Below, piece after piece: positions 48,050 to 62,292 of a DNA stretch of 64,000 nucleotides. Under the pieces are notes generated by a model. It was not told the origin of the DNA and did no database searches. It was given only the letters and a program-made list of their open reading frames with translations. This DNA comes from Rallus limicola (taxonomy: Eukaryota; Chordata; Aves; Gruiformes; Rallidae): assembly GCA_022605955.1 (NCBI GenBank), contig JAKCOZ010000003.1, positions 52,576,179-52,640,178 of the forward strand, read 5' to 3'. Positions within the stretch are counted from its first letter, which is position 1, and every line of letters starts with the position of its first letter. A program made the translations under genes and the position numbers.

Positions 48050-49226
48050 CTATTAAAGAGAGTTCAGTAACTGAAAAATTGGTAAGAAAGAAATAACAAC
48101 CCCCCAAAACTTATTTATTATTAACTGTTCCATAGCAAAAGGAAAAGGAAAACTGAATACAAAGGGACACTACAATGGGGGTAAAGGAGTACCAGAATGG
48201 GGAAAATACAGGTATTGACATAAAGTATTAATAAGTAAGAAAATAAGTTTCTCCAAATGGGAAGCAAATTCTGCATTCAGTTAAATCTGGAGAGAGACTA
48301 CAAGTGGAAAAAGCCCCACAACTCAGTTCTTCTTTTAATTTGCCTCTTATCTGCTAGAAAACCTCCTGTGATACAAACCAAGTAAGTTATTGTCATATAC
48401 TTAACTAAGAATGCTAACAATAAGGAACACTGGAACAGTAAATACATATTCGTAATATCAAAACCATGAAGACTCTATTAAGAATCAATACCATATTTCA
48501 AACTTTACATTAATTTTACAGAAAAAAAGTTTGGCTTTGGGGGTAAAAAACCAACCCCCCCCAAAAGCAAAATAAACAACTGTCTCCAAATTGAAAATTT
48601 TAATTGTTATTCCTGATATAGAGTTTCAGATTGAAGATTTTAAATGCAAGTGCTTTCACTTTTTCACATTTAAAACTTCTGTTTATTTTTAGAATGAGTT
48701 AGCCTTGCAAAGCTGAAAGGGGTCTGAAACAAAAATTTTAAAACTGTTCTCAGAGACAGCACTGAAGAGTATTGCTGACATTTTTTACTCTTATTATAAA
48801 AATTCTAACTAAATTCTCAAATCTATTAGAACACATTCGTATTAGCCACAAAATCCTGCACAAGCATTCAAGAAAAAAAAAAACAGCCTGCAGACACTTA
48901 TCTGCAGATTTTATGAGTGATGTAGTAATTTTCCTAACATTGTTTGTAATACTGCTCTTGCCTTTCATTAACTAGTTTGAAATCTATAACACAACAGTAA
49001 CTAAATTTCAAATCAGTTCAAGGATGGTGACAAATTCACACAGTATTTTGTTCACACCTGGAGTTTCCTCTTTGGTGAAACTGGCAACTGTTAAAGAAAG
49101 CAGAGCTAAGTCTACAGCTCCTTTCTCTGTGCAATGCCTCTCTTACCAGAGTTCGTAAATGCTTTGTAAACAGAATCTTTTATAATATTTATAAGAAACT
49201 ACTGAGAATAAGAACGTGCCACAAAC
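48050..49226 (-). other. MTREX: MTREX intron
   Basis: A 1.2-kb AT-rich intron. A run of eight C near 48556 and an A run near 48876 are the only low-complexity items. Nothing else was recognised. Confidence 0.85.
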
Positions 49227-49355
49227 CTGCATCTCTCCTTTCTCATCAGGTCTGGCTGGCTTTGCAGCCTCCGTAGCAGAATTTTTCAAACTCTCTTTGC
49301 TGCAGTGCAGTAGCACTTCCACTACATATAATGGGTCCAATTCACCAGAGTTTGG
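49227..49355 (-). CDS. MTREX: MTREX exon, KOW/arch domain (residues about 685-727)
   Basis: This exon has 43 codons, PNSGELDPLYVVEVLLHCSK then ESLKNSATEAAKPARPDEKG and EMQ, phase 0 at both ends. It codes for strands of the KOW fold and a charged, probably flexible loop (AAKPARPDEKGE). The donor GTTTGTGG is unusual in lacking A at +3. Skipping would remove 43 residues in frame. Confidence 0.97.
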
Positions 49356-52300
49356 CTGTTGGGGACACAGAAAAACCAACCCCATAACAGTTATTTTAAA
49401 ACATCAGCAAGAACAGAAAGAAAAGGCACAATTTTATCCAATATTAAAGGTAAGAAATGACCTATTGCTCTCCACAGACTACCAGCTCAGTGATGCAGTA
49501 TGCTGTAAAATCTATTGAATCAGCATTGATTGAAAGATCTCTCACACAGAAAATCACACTTGAGAAGATTACCACTTCCTCATCCTCCCTCACCAGTGTA
49601 GCCTAAGGTGCTTCTCCTTTTTCTTCTAGACATAGCTCTTTCAAAGTAAGCCAACATGTTTAGTAACTAATGCAAAATACCTGCTTAATGCTAGCAGTTC
49701 TGAACTCTGCTTTAAAAAAAAAAAAAGTGTGGGACCAAAATTTAAGGGATCTCTTCCATTTGCAGATCTGCAAGTTCAAGTTTTTCCCCCACAATAAAGG
49801 CCAACAAAAAGTCTCTCAGGCATAACAGCTTCTATCTGCAGCAAACAGGAAACTATCTTGTGGGCCACATCTTCACACACCCAGAACTGTACACACAACA
49901 TCTAACATCCATTTAAAGAACACACAGATATATTAATCCCATTATTCACAAATCCTAACTTTGCTGTAGACGGCTTTTTAAAAAAACAGAAGCACTGCTA
50001 TTTGACGGGATCACTATGCACTAATGTTGCTCAAACACGCTCCTATAAGCAAGTATTTTTATAACTTTAGGTCTGTAACTTCATTCTGTTCAATGCTCAA
50101 GGCAGAAATCAAAATACTATGTGCAAGATTCTCTGTTTTCATGTAGAACAGAGAGAGAACAATCTTTTCAAAATCTGGGTGCTAACTCGGTTCAGTTTTA
50201 CTGGGCAACACTCTTCACTACACAATTACAACATACTGTTTTTTCACTGCTTGCAAAGCAGGGTGGAGCAAGCTAGCATTTCTAAGAGATTCTCAGAAGT
50301 ACTACGAGGAGCTAAACAGCAAAACAGGGTTATCCTGTTCTACATGGTACATAATTTCGTCAAGAAATGGAGTTACTAGCTGTGAAGAACCTGTTCCTCT
50401 GAATTCTGTCCTACATTTCCAGACAGCACTCACAGCAATGTACAAGACCCATGCCACTGCCTTCTCCGAATTAGGATTTTTAAATAATATCCACATATCC
50501 CAAATCAGGATCCAGCCAAAGTCACAGAAAGCATAATGATGTGAACAAAGAATTAACAGTAAAGGTAGGTTATAAATGTCATTAATATTTGCTGTTAACA
50601 TTACTCTACCTAAGTTTACATAAACCAAAGGCTTTTAGACAATGCTGACCAGACTTGACTTAACGCAGAACTGCTTTTCTAATGTGTACTGTTTCCTTCA
50701 GCAGGTTTCTATTTAGGTACTAAACCCCTGAACAAGAACAGACATGTTTTCATCTGCAAGAGTAAAAAGAGCCTGGAACTCCTTGTGAAAATTTTTAAGT
50801 CACAGGCATCTCTGTCCTATCAAGCTTGAATGATCCTTTGATTCATGATGCATCAATTCATGTATTTTGATGATTAAATTTTTCCCCCTTTGGCACAATA
50901 CTGCATGACTAGGTGTATTCCAGGATTTTAGATTTGCACTGTAACATCTATTACTTCATGTCCCTGGAAACAAAACAAGGTAAGACAACTGATTGTAACT
51001 GCAAATCGAGAAGTAAGGTACAGATAATAAATGCAGATTAGTAGCATCAAACTCACTGAAATTTCAACGACCATGATGCAGCACTAAAATGACATTCATA
51101 TAATGAACATTATAAACAAACATGAAGAGGTAAGTATGTATATTTAAGTTTTATATACAAGGATTATAATAATGTAAGAAAATATATAATAAGGAAATAC
51201 AATAATCTAAGTAAGGAAGTATCTCAAATTTTGATATCACTACCCATTAACAGACAAAAATTTCATATCTAGATTCAGGGATCAGATAAAAGCATGACTA
51301 TAACAAGCACAGTAATAAAATCAGCATACTGCTGGCATAATCCAGTAGAAATAAAATTTCTTACTTGAAAAATTTATTTGGGTTGGGGTTTTTTTATGAA
51401 TTCCAAAGCAAATAGCTACTTTGCTGCCCACCACACTGCACAATAAATAGGAAGCATCACTACTTGAAATCAATTATTCTGTCTACTGTAACTCAGGACA
51501 AAGTGCATTTTGCGTTCACAATTTTGTGGAACACTACATCGTGAAATTATGCTGGGAAAATACGTAACTACAATTAATGATGAACATAACTGACAGTAAC
51601 ACATGCTTTTGCTTTCACATTGCAACAAAGATAATCACTCAGTGAAACACAGTAGTAATGTACTCTGCATGGTATTCTTAACATTCCTTAAAAAAAGGAC
51701 TTTATTAGATATGATACAGTGAAGTAAAAAAATAGTAAAACAGAACACGTTAAAATGGGTGAGTAACAGCTTCTTTAAGACATTTGGTTTTCTTCTGCTC
51801 ATAGAAACTAGTCTTCCCATACTGTTTTTAAAAGTTAAATAACTTAAAGTTACTTAAGTCTGTTCCATAATTTTCAGCACCTATTGTCATTCTTTCCATA
51901 GAGCTCAGAAGGAAAAATTCAACCCAGCTGCTAGAATGACTTAATGAAAAAAATACTGCTGGAGCTAGTCTCATCTCCTGCAGAACAGGCTGTAATTTCA
52001 AAGCTAATGTTCAAATCTAAGGGTTTTACACAGCAGTGAGACAGGTCAGATAGAGAAGGCAAATTTATGTCTCGGTAAAATGTGACATAGATAAACGCCT
52101 CCAGTGACAAAAGCTGGCAATTTTACACAGAAGGCTGGGGTTAGAGGGAGTCTGTTTTACTGCTCATGTGGCTCCATGAAATAAGCAGTCTAGAAGCAAC
52201 AGCAGTTAGTGGTCTAGTTTTCTGACTTGAAAAAGAAAGAAATGTGACTTTCAAAAGCGAGATGAAAACCCAAAACAAATTTTCTTTTAGTAAGTTTTGG

Positions 52301-53167
52301 GGTTTTTTATTTCTTCTTTAATGGTTATGTATTAGAAAAGCACCAAAAGGTGCCACAATGCACAGGTGCCATCAGAACTTTACACCGGAACTAGTCATTA
52401 ACATGAATATTCTCCCACCAAAATAACAGGAAAAAAGGCTACCACAGAAAAATATACTTTAAACTTGGGCTTTGATTTGGCCAGAAGAGTAGCCTGTCAA
52501 AACATTTCTGAAAGGTAGAACAAAACATCATCTCTGGGGTTACCTGGAGATCAACTATAAAAGCAGATTTCTGGAAGGAAAACCAGATCTGGCATCTATT
52601 GCACCACTGCCCTCTTTATTTTCCTGCATGTTTCCCCAAATCCATTCCTATTGTTTTGCTCTCTTTGTGTTTTAACTTCCCAACTCTTCACTCTACAGCC
52701 AGGTCTCAAAGGATATGTAAGACTCATGCACTAGCTTAGGACTTCATACTCAATACCCCAATTCAAGAGAAACTACGCTCTTTTAACCCTCACAGCTTCC
52801 ACAGATTTTCTGACAGTAGATAACACACACATAACATACCCTGTTGGAGATGTCTCAGAAGCAGACTAAATAGTTTGAAATGTTTGTAGTGTCAAGGAAG
52901 CTTTTTATCTACTTATCCAAGACACAAGCAATATAAATTTGCCAGAAGCTAAAAAATGAAGACAAGATTTGGGTTTTGTCCCACCTTCCTTAATTTTTTT
53001 CTTTACACTTGTACCTCAGGAAAGCCTGAGCTTTTTGTAAATTTGGGGTGAAAGGAAAATGAATTTGCCTTTAGAAAGTACAAAGGAAACAGGAGTTTTA
53101 TCTCATTTTCAGAAAATAAAACCAGTGAAGTATGTATTTTCCAAATGGAAAGAATGCATATTTTTAC
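49356..53167 (-). other. MTREX: MTREX intron
   Basis: A 3.8-kb AT-rich intron. I see no CR1 fragment, coding segment or structured RNA in it; A/T runs occur near 49711 and 51379. Confidence 0.8.
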
Positions 53168-53236
53168 CTTAACATTCGATTTCTTAGAGAAATTAACAAC
53201 CACTCCCCATCCAAAGTCATCACCTTCATTCTTCAC
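53168..53236 (-). CDS. MTREX: MTREX exon, KOW domain entry (residues about 662-684)
   Basis: A 69-nt exon of 23 codons in phase 0, VKNEGDDFGWGVVVNFSKKS and NVK. The GWGVVVNF strand is the core of the KOW beta-barrel. Donor GTAAAAAT is weak; the acceptor is AGTGTAAGATATTTTCAG-like with a short pyrimidine tract (ACTATTTTCAG). Confidence 0.97.
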
Positions 53237-53555
53237 CTGAAAATAGTGTAAGATATTAAAACATAACTCACGTGTAATCCCATCCTAGCAATCATATCTG
53301 CTTGCATTTCTGATATTTACAACAGCAGACATGGACTATTAATAATTAATCATCATGAAAACAGTATTTCTTTTAATTCATTGTTGAATGTTAAGCAAAG
53401 AAACACAACAGAAGTCAAAATTGTTACTTAGTTCAATGAATGTAGTTTTTCAAGACAGTGAACTGGCAGACACAAATGAGCCCTGCAAGTTTCATGGATA
53501 GGTGGAGATTTAAAATGAAAATGTAACAGAAGAAAAAAAAAACAAACCAAGTTAC

Positions 53556-53728
53556 CTTTACCAGTCTTCCTGGCTGTAGAAAGGGCAAGCAATACTTTGG
53601 TTTGTGAATATATTCTTCAATGTCTTTAGCCAGTTTTGCAAGCTGCTGTCGGATTTTATAGTATATGACCACATTTTCTTCATTGGGAATTGTTATTTTG
53701 TTGTATTGTCCTTCCAAATTATTCACTC
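53556..53728 (-). CDS. MTREX: MTREX exon, ascending arch stalk (residues about 605-661)
   Basis: The 173-nt exon completes a split Arg and encodes 57 residues: VNNLEGQYNKITIPNEENVV, IYYKIRQQLAKLAKDIEEYI and HKPKYCLPFLQPGRLVK. It is the ascending helix of the arch leading to the KOW head. The first ten residues differ most from mammals (VNNLEG against VKNSEE, and Ile-Thr against Ile-Val). Acceptor TTTTTATTGTAG, donor GTAACT. Confidence 0.97.
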
Positions 53729-55418
53729 CTACAATAAAAAGTAAAAGTTTCATGGAAATTAATAACTTTACAGATTTAGAAATTAGTATTTCACTTTCAG
53801 ATCTACATAACTACTATTTCATCACTATTTTAAAATTAATTTTCTATTTACAGTAATCCATTTTCTGGAAAGCTAGAAACCTATAAATGTGTCCAAGTAA
53901 AATAAATATTAATACTGAATAAACAAGCTTGAGAAAACAGTTAGAAAGCTAGTCCCCAATTGTACAGGAATCACTGATTTACAAGCCCCACAAAAACTTG
54001 TAGTGATTTGTAGGAGGGTATACACTGCCTACCAGTGCCTTTCTACCTCCTCCTATGAAAATAAGATTGCTCAAACACATCTTTTAAGAACATGTCTTCC
54101 AACAAGAGGGAATTTGCTAGAAAATGTTCTTTCCCAACCTGTTTTAGGCTCTGATTTAATCAATTTGAAAAAAATCAAGTTTTCTCGTAAGCAAGGTGCT
54201 TTTATTCTCCCACACTGGTAATACCACTAGCAAACATGATGAAAGGACACATTATAAAGATCTCTTTTTCCTCTCTACCAACTCACTCTCTTGCCTGCTA
54301 TTTGAATGCATACGGGTGACTCAGAAATCCCACTTCCCTGGGACTTGAGGCACAGCTCAGGGAAGTGCTCCCTATTTTTAGCTGCCAACTTCTTAAGAGA
54401 AAAGACAGCAAGCCATATTCATGGCATCATTTCTTCCTTGATCAAAACAACCACTTCTCTCGTTTCTGTTTTTAATTGCAGCCAAAGTGATTTAAGTCCA
54501 GTATGGTGCGTAAACAAAAAAAAAAAATCCAAGAAACATGAGAAGTGTTCTCAAGCTCCATTTTTCTATCTAAATAGAAGTTCTGGAATGCCAGAATGAA
54601 GATTTAGGCATGCCAACTGGAACAAGATTTATCAGGAAATATATATATTTGAATACTACTATCTTAAATGCTGCACCTGTAAACTAACAAACTCTGCAAA
54701 GAGCATCAAACCCCCACCACCCATGCCTATCAAAGCTACATGCACACACACATACAGTCTCTTTTAATATTCAATTAAGGAACAAACAGATGAACTGCTC
54801 ATTCATCACTAGCAGTGTTCTTAGGATTCTTCTGGGTTAAGTTTTGCAAGAGGCCTCACTCTCAAACACTGACTGTGATCTTTGGAAACTGACTTTGGCT
54901 CATGAAAACACACTATTTAAAGATCATGGTTCAAAATTCAGTTACTCAGTGGAGTGCAAATTTCTCAATGCTCTCTGAATTTTGCTTCATATTTTAATTA
55001 AATATTTTTTCCTATATTACACCTAATGCAGTGTGCCTGACTTTTTTTAGAGATTGTAATGAAATATTAAAATTATGTTTCTTCTAGGTAAGTTTTCTAT
55101 ATCAAAAAAGGAGTAAGACTTCTTCCCTGAACCTCTAACAAGCTGCAAGAATTTTTAAACTGTTCTTGTCCTACAGTTTAGCAATGTGACAACCACTGTC
55201 CTCTGACACAGAGAGGAAAGCTCTCTTCATAGATTGGCAGTGTATATCAAAATAGCTCCTAAAACAAGAGGAAATAACTGTGAAACTATAATAGTAGCAC
55301 ATGGTACAGTGGCAACTGTTGGCAGTTAAGACAGCAACAATTACAAAACTACCCAAACTCACAGAACAGCATCTTCTATACTTGAGATGAACTGAACAGG
55401 ACACAGAGTAATACTTAC
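53729..55418 (-). other. MTREX: MTREX intron
   Basis: A 1.7-kb intron without recognisable repeats, RNA genes or exons. Confidence 0.85.
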
Positions 55419-55569
55419 TTTCTACTATTTCTGGAATAGTTCTGTAATGTTGGAACTGATAGAAGGATTTTTCTAACATGTATTCAGGGTTAATTTCTTC
55501 TACTCGAAGCAAGTTCAATACCATATTGTATGTCAGGTGGAATGCACTGTTTAAAGGATCAGCTGAACC
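55419..55569 (-). CDS. MTREX: MTREX exon, winged-helix region (residues about 554-603)
   Basis: This is the most upstream MTREX exon in the window. It has 50 codons and one base of a split Arg, [40 protein letters not shown] and [10 protein letters not shown]. It follows the second RecA domain and lies in the winged-helix region that links the core to the arch. The [15 protein letters not shown] signature is typical of Ski2/Mtr4 helicases. The acceptor is TTGGATCTCTTTCAG and the donor GTAAGT. All helicase motifs (Walker A, DEIH box, GRAGRRG) lie in exons beyond 64,000. Confidence 0.98.
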
Positions 55570-58500
55570 CTGAAAGAGATCCAAGAGCACTGTCCAGTTA
55601 AAGTATTATTTGCAGCATGTAAGAGCACATCAACTAAATCACAATGCAGTGTTTCATATGAGGAGCTGCTTTGCTGGGTAGTACAACTTGTCTTGAATTT
55701 AGATTATGTGTGTCATCAAATCTTAGGTAATTTTATTATGCAGAACATGTAACACTACCTGCATGTCTCACTGCATCTATAGTTATAGTATGAAATTTAA
55801 ATTATATCTGAATGAAAAGTTCAGATGAAAAACTTACATGTTTTTTACAGTTTATAATTTGGATTACATTATTTTAAGTAATATGTAACCATTTAAAGCA
55901 TTCATTATTTTAACACCCTGGAAAACTTATTTACAGAACTTTCTCTCTTAAGACTTACTAATCACATTGATGCCTTGGGAAATCAGTTTACAAAAAAGGT
56001 ATACAGTCTGAAAGTACACTGTAAGATGATGAAGTGCAACAGTTTGAAAGTTTAGCATTTACTGCTCATTAAAGAGTGGCCTATACACAAAATAAAAGAG
56101 ACTTTAGTAAGTCAGTGTGGTCATTCAACAGGCCCATAGATGAATTCAGTTATGACTAAACTTTTATAGTGAGAAACAAATAGGTAACAAGAAAATGAGG
56201 TTATTTCAAGATACATTTTTCATGCAACTACATGGCTGTTCAAAATCTATCAGCTGTATTAGAACCTCAGAGAGGGTCAACACTGGCAAACACTTTCCTC
56301 TACAGGCACTGATGTCAGATTTGTAAGATGCTGTTTGAAACTAAGACTCCTTCACATGTAGGAAATTTAAGCATACTGTACTCTACTTTGCTTTATATGA
56401 GAGAAAGCCATGTAAGATTACCTTCCAAATGCCGGAATCCTACTCTCTGCATGATTATTTCATATCAGAAAAAAACTCAGTTGCTACAGAGAAGCCTTCC
56501 ATATATGTTTATACTGAGAATGTGTCAACATGAGCACATGTAAAACAAGTTTAAGATAAATCATACAGCCTGATGTTTTGCTTTCCATGGCCAGTGACTC
56601 ATTCAGTCATTCAAGTTTATGTCTGAGTAATCATAAATACACTTTCACCTCAAGTGATGCACCATAGAACAGAAATACCTCTTAAATTAGATCACAAAAT
56701 ATGTATTTAAAAATCACATTAAAATAACCCACGAATGGGTTTGTACTAACAGAAATGTGTTAATATGTACATCGACAGCTGAAGTGCAGTGTGTGGAGGA
56801 AAGCCCATTTTTCGCAGAAGTCTCTGGTCTGGGGTACAACAGAAGTGAGAGGACTTCTGTTGCTGATACTAACCACTGTGCAACACAGCTTTTTCCTTAG
56901 ACACGATAATAAGATTACATACCCGAGTTCTCTAGGAAAAAGAAGTTACCACCCCCTAAAACTCTGCTTTTAAACAGACCAGTATTTAAAGAATGGCATT
57001 TACTACAGAACAGCACAGCAACTATGCCAGTGTTTGCTAACAACTGGTCAGGTTATTTCTTACAGCATCATTCCCTGCTGTAGCTAAAGCAACTAAAGCA
57101 GCAGAACACACCAACAAGCAGGCTACAGCCACGCTTGTATCTCTAGACCACCCCAGACCTGGCAAAATGCTGCTGTTACTGCTTCAACCATGCTCTGAAC
57201 CCCTCTTTCCATTCCTGACATTATATAGCTTTAAGGCGTATCTTAGCTGTGGGCTTGCAAGATTATAAACTATTTGAAAGAATAAAATCCTACATATCAC
57301 ACTCTCACTTAAATTCCATCATAAAGTCAGAAAACAGTGAAGTTTATGCAGCTATAACATATGGACAGAACATGCTAAGAATGACCAAACAATTCCTGCA
57401 GACTCTTTTAAAAGGCTTTTTAAAATCAGCACAATTCAACTGTGAAAGAGTGGCTTTAAAACAAGCTAAAAACCCCAGCTATTTCAAATATTATATAAAG
57501 CAGACTTACTAGAGCCAAATGCTGATGTGGCGATTTATTTTTATTTTTTTTTAAACAAATGATCAGCATTTTGCCATTTGAAAATAAGGTCATTCTATTC
57601 AGAGAAGGCAGTTAAAATACAAATCCTGTTTTGGCAAAAATTTTGAATTGTTCCTGTTCCTTCATCTCATAAACACATCTTTCTCCAAGTTTCAGAAATT
57701 CCTGCTTTCTCAGCACAGTTCTCTAGGCAGTACTACATTTGCAATCAAAATTTCTGAGCAGCTTACTTGTTTTGAAAACTGGAACTGTTACTTCTCCAAA
57801 TTAAATATAACCATAGTACCTTTACTGTATTACACCTTCAGCACAGCCAATGAATTCTGCAGTGTGCATGAATCTCTACTGACTACCCCAGGCTACCAAA
57901 AGACCTGGTTCTAACAGACAGCAATCACCTGTGTGCCTTCGCTTCATTACTAGCAACATATGGATTACGCAGCTTCACTAGGAAGCTTACAGCAAAATAC
58001 AGTTGTTCTTCTATAATAAGCACAAACAAAATGAGAAGACCAGCAGCCTTTTTTGGCAAATTATGAAGATTAGTGGGATTACTGCAAAGGCCATTACTGG
58101 TTACCAAAAGAAAGGTCAGATACATTTGCTGAAGGGAAGGGACAGTACAGGAAGAAAGATGGGAGGTACTGCTAATGGGAAAATGGAAAAGGTGGACTTT
58201 CCTCACCTGCTCTCAAAGAACCTAAACAGTATAGAGGGTTCAAGTATCCTGAATTTTGCTAGCTTCTAAGATACAGTAAGAGGCAAAACAGTTTAACTGC
58301 ATGATGGTTTGCCTTGCCATGTAATCCTTTTCTCTGCTCAAGCTCTACCACCAGCTTCTGTATCAATTACTTTTCTTTCTCAAAAACACTGTGAAGACTT
58401 GCATGGCATTTACTTCATCCTCTACAACAGATCCTCGTGTCACAATTCATCAACCTTCTCTTCAACAAGCTAGGGTACAGAAGTAATTTCCCTCAAACTC

Positions 58501-61500
58501 TCTCAGTAGCCACTCCCTTTCCTTTAGTGAAAAGTTAGAAAGGAAGAACCACCATCAGTCATGTAGAAAGCTGGGCAAAATCCTAATTAATCAGAGATGC
58601 AATTGAAGCTGACGAGAAGATGCCTGCTGAAGGCAGTCTAAGATAGCACTTTCAAACACACACTGTGCTCATGACTTCATTGCTAACAGAGAACTACAAT
58701 CGCAGTTCTCTAATCTCCCTTCTGCAAGTAAACCTCACTTCTTCGAAGGGGGCAGTCCCTGTCCCCCCTTCAAATCTTCACAGACCTATTTACTTCTGAA
58801 TATTTAAAGAATTTAAAAAAAAAAATAAATCCAACACCACAAAACAAAAACAAAGAAACAAAAAATCCCAAGACTGATTTTGCAAGCTTTCTCATCCCTC
58901 TGGGTAAGAGCTGTCTGGATACATGAGAACAGCCTGGATATGTCAACTACAGTTCTCAGAAATTAATGACCTACTTTGTGCGTTTGCAATGACTTATTTT
59001 TCTAGATTTTAAGCCAACTTACCAGTAGCACCTTCTCAAGTTTTCCAAGATTGGGATTGCAAAAGAATGTCTGCTTAAAAGCTGGTAATGTTAAAAATCA
59101 AGAATACAACCACAAACAATTCACTACACAAATAATATAGTTAAGATCTAAAAATTATAGCTGCTATACATTGTGCCCTGTTTAACTGCCAACAGCTTCA
59201 GCAGAGTTTCTTGATATAATCAAATCATCCAACAGGGTATTCAGTATTTACTATTCCTACTGTTTCATGCCCAGAAAAAACTATAAAGACTGTGGAGGAG
59301 GAAGATTAGTGTCTGGAATTGATATTCACAGGTTTTTTTCACATTTTTGTTACTGCTAAGGCTTGGAAACCTTGTCTAACCAAAGATATAGGTGCTGTCA
59401 TTGCTGTGTTACAGCACGTAGTGTTCAGCAAGATGTACATTTGGTTAGGGTTACTCTGATTTCTCTTACAGTGGGAGAAAAATATTTACATTTTCAAAAC
59501 TGTTCCCAGGCAGAGAGAGGAACACATTTTGCACAGTATCTTGATCTCCAGCCTGTCACAGCAAAAGCATACAAAGCTTTCACAGGGAACATAAAATGGC
59601 GAATAATGTCTGAAACTAACTCACAGGGACATCATGCACTAACAAAAATGAACGAGGCAACTTACAAAGCAACAATAAAGTACCCTTCATCATGACACAA
59701 ATCAGACATACTACAGGACATATTTTACACCATTTGGTCCACTGACAGTTTCATTTGCTTATCAGTGTTTCCAGAAATAAGCTGAATTAATCTGTTTCCA
59801 AAAAAGAAAACAGAGAACTGTGTTACAAAAAAAGGAAAGAACAGAACACATTGATGATACTTAAAAGGTCTCCCACCTTTTTCCTCATAAGGGGGGAATG
59901 AGTATGTTTAGCTGCCTGTGACAGTTGCCATTACAAAATTCTATGAAAAATCTCATTAAATAAAAATGCCAAGCGAGAGCTTGATACATCTGTAAAACAC
60001 AGAAGTGCCTTTAGTGAAATATTAATTAGCAGTATGTTTTCTGTGCTTATCAATGACATAGCTACCACATAAATAATTAGACCTCCTTCAGAAATAAAAA
60101 CCCCCTGCTTAGTTACACCAGTAACAGGATTATCCTGAGCTGCTCGAGCATCACTGCAAACCAATAAAAAAAAGGTCTGCAGAGTTATTTTTAACAGACA
60201 ATGGTAAGCAGCTATATTAAGCAAAAATTTATTATCTATCTGTCTCCCTGCTTTGCGCTGAAAACAGTTGCACCAACACAAACAGAAGCTACTGTGGGTG
60301 GCAAAAGGCTGCTTTAGCAGGCTTTGCCGATGTAAATATTTCACGCTTATGTTCAACAAATGCTCCAGTTGTAATAAGAGGTTTAAAAGAAAAAAAAAAA
60401 ATAATCTTGACTCCTCTCACATGCAACTACCATCATCTGAAGTTAGTTCTGAATGGCTGAACTTTTCAGTCATTTACACTCTCTAGCACAGTAGCTCCGT
60501 CCATCATAACTATCCTTATTTTACTTCAGGCTGGAAATTCCAAGTTCTGTTCTTCCCCCAAACCTTTTGTCTGAACACAAAAAAAACCCATAAAAAACCC
60601 TACACACTTGTACCACAGCACACAAACTTAACAGAGCAACATTTACATTCTCCAGAAAATATTTAAAACTACAAATATTCTATATACAAGTATCACAGTA
60701 AAAAAATTAAAAATCAGTCATCCCCAAACCAGAATCATAGCACCATGCTGTGCAGTGACTCTTGGATCTGAGTTGGTCTGGTAACATTATAGCTGCATCT
60801 GTATAATACATTTGAAAGAGTAATTTTTCTTTTTCTATGTCAGGTGAACTCAAAGAAAGCTGAAATGGAAAAAACCCACCCCAAATGGTATCTGAATCTA
60901 GCTCAAAAGCTAGCCAAGATGCTCAGTATTCATTTGTTACAGATTTGCTACTACAGGTATCAGGCCTGTGATGTGAAACTACAATTATAGTAAATATGCA
61001 GTATTTTTCAAGTAAAATAAAATGTGTACCCTAGCAGACTATATTCTTCTAAAAAAAAAGTGAACATAAAAATAAGTTCTAAAAAGGAACTTCACTTTTT
61101 CTTCATCTCACAGTTATCCTTCTTGTTTTAAGAACGCAAATTAAAAAAATTTACGCAAATTTACATTTGCATTGGTAAGTTTAGTTCACCAAAATACAAA
61201 AAAACTTCCGAAAAGGTGTATCAGGTGAGAGGAACTGCTTTCCAGACTGACCTAATAAAACTTCAAGTAACTTGTGTTATTAACAAGCAGCAACCACAAT
61301 TAATAATACCAATTCTTAGTCCTACTGGCTCTGGAAAACGATTAAGTAAAGTACAAAAATGACTAACAATGCACCTCACCTTCCCACATTTTGGATGTAA
61401 ACATCACGAAGTAGTATTTTCTCTTCTCTTCTATCTGCTGGCTTGCGTAATTATCTACAGAACTGTGACCCCATTCATGATGACATTTTAGTATCTGTTT

Positions 61501-61737
61501 CCCTTAAACAGCTGAATTCTTTCCATGATTTCAAGCTAAAAACTTGTTTACTTAAAGCAGATTATAAACTAAGATGAAAAGTGAAGTACCTTCCCAAACC
61601 AAAGCCTGGAAAATTTCTGCCGTGCAAGTTTCTTAAGAAAAAGAAATTGGCAGTTTACAATAAAAATAAAAACTTCACATTAACAGTATTTTTATATAAA
61701 TTTTGATAAAGTAACCAAAATGTTTGTTTCATTGAGA

Positions 61738-62292
61738 TCCTCATACAATCACAGACTGGTTTGGGTTAGAAGGGGCCTCAAAGCCCATCCTGTCCCATCC
61801 CCTGCCATGGGCACCCTCCACTAGCCCAGGCAGCCCAAAGCCCCATCCAGCCTGGCCTCGAACACTGCCAGGGAGGGGGCAGCCACAGCTTCTCTGGGCA
61901 GCCTGTGCCAGGGCCTCACCACCCTCACAGGGAAGAATTTCTTTCTTGTATCGAGTTTGAACCTACTCTCTTGTAGTTTAAAGCCATTACGCCTTCTTCT
62001 ATCACTCCATGCCGTTGTAAACAGTCCTTCCTCAGCTTTCCTGTAGGCCCCATTACATATTAGAAGGCTGCAATAGGGTCTCCCTGGAGCCTTGTCTTCT
62101 CCAAACTGAACATGCCCAACTCTCTCAGCCTGTTACCACAGGAGAGGTTCTCCAGCCATTTCATCATCTTCATGGCCCTCCTCTAGAGTCACTCCCAACC
62201 ACTCCATGTCTTTCTTGCCCTGGGGATCCCAGAGCTAGATGCAGTACTCCAGGTGGGTCTCACCAGAGTGGAGGAGAGGAGTACAGTAAAGG
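61738..62292 (-). mobile_element. CR1 LINE 3' fragment, about 550 bp
   Basis: The longest well-preserved CR1 piece in one orientation. In reverse it shows ACAATCACAGACTGGTTTGG at the 3' end, CCCCATCCAGCCTGGCCTCG, then ORF2-end sequence (CTCTCAGCCTGTTACCACAG) and CCAGGTGGGTCTCACCAGAG. It is 5' truncated and in the MTREX sense orientation. Confidence 0.93.
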
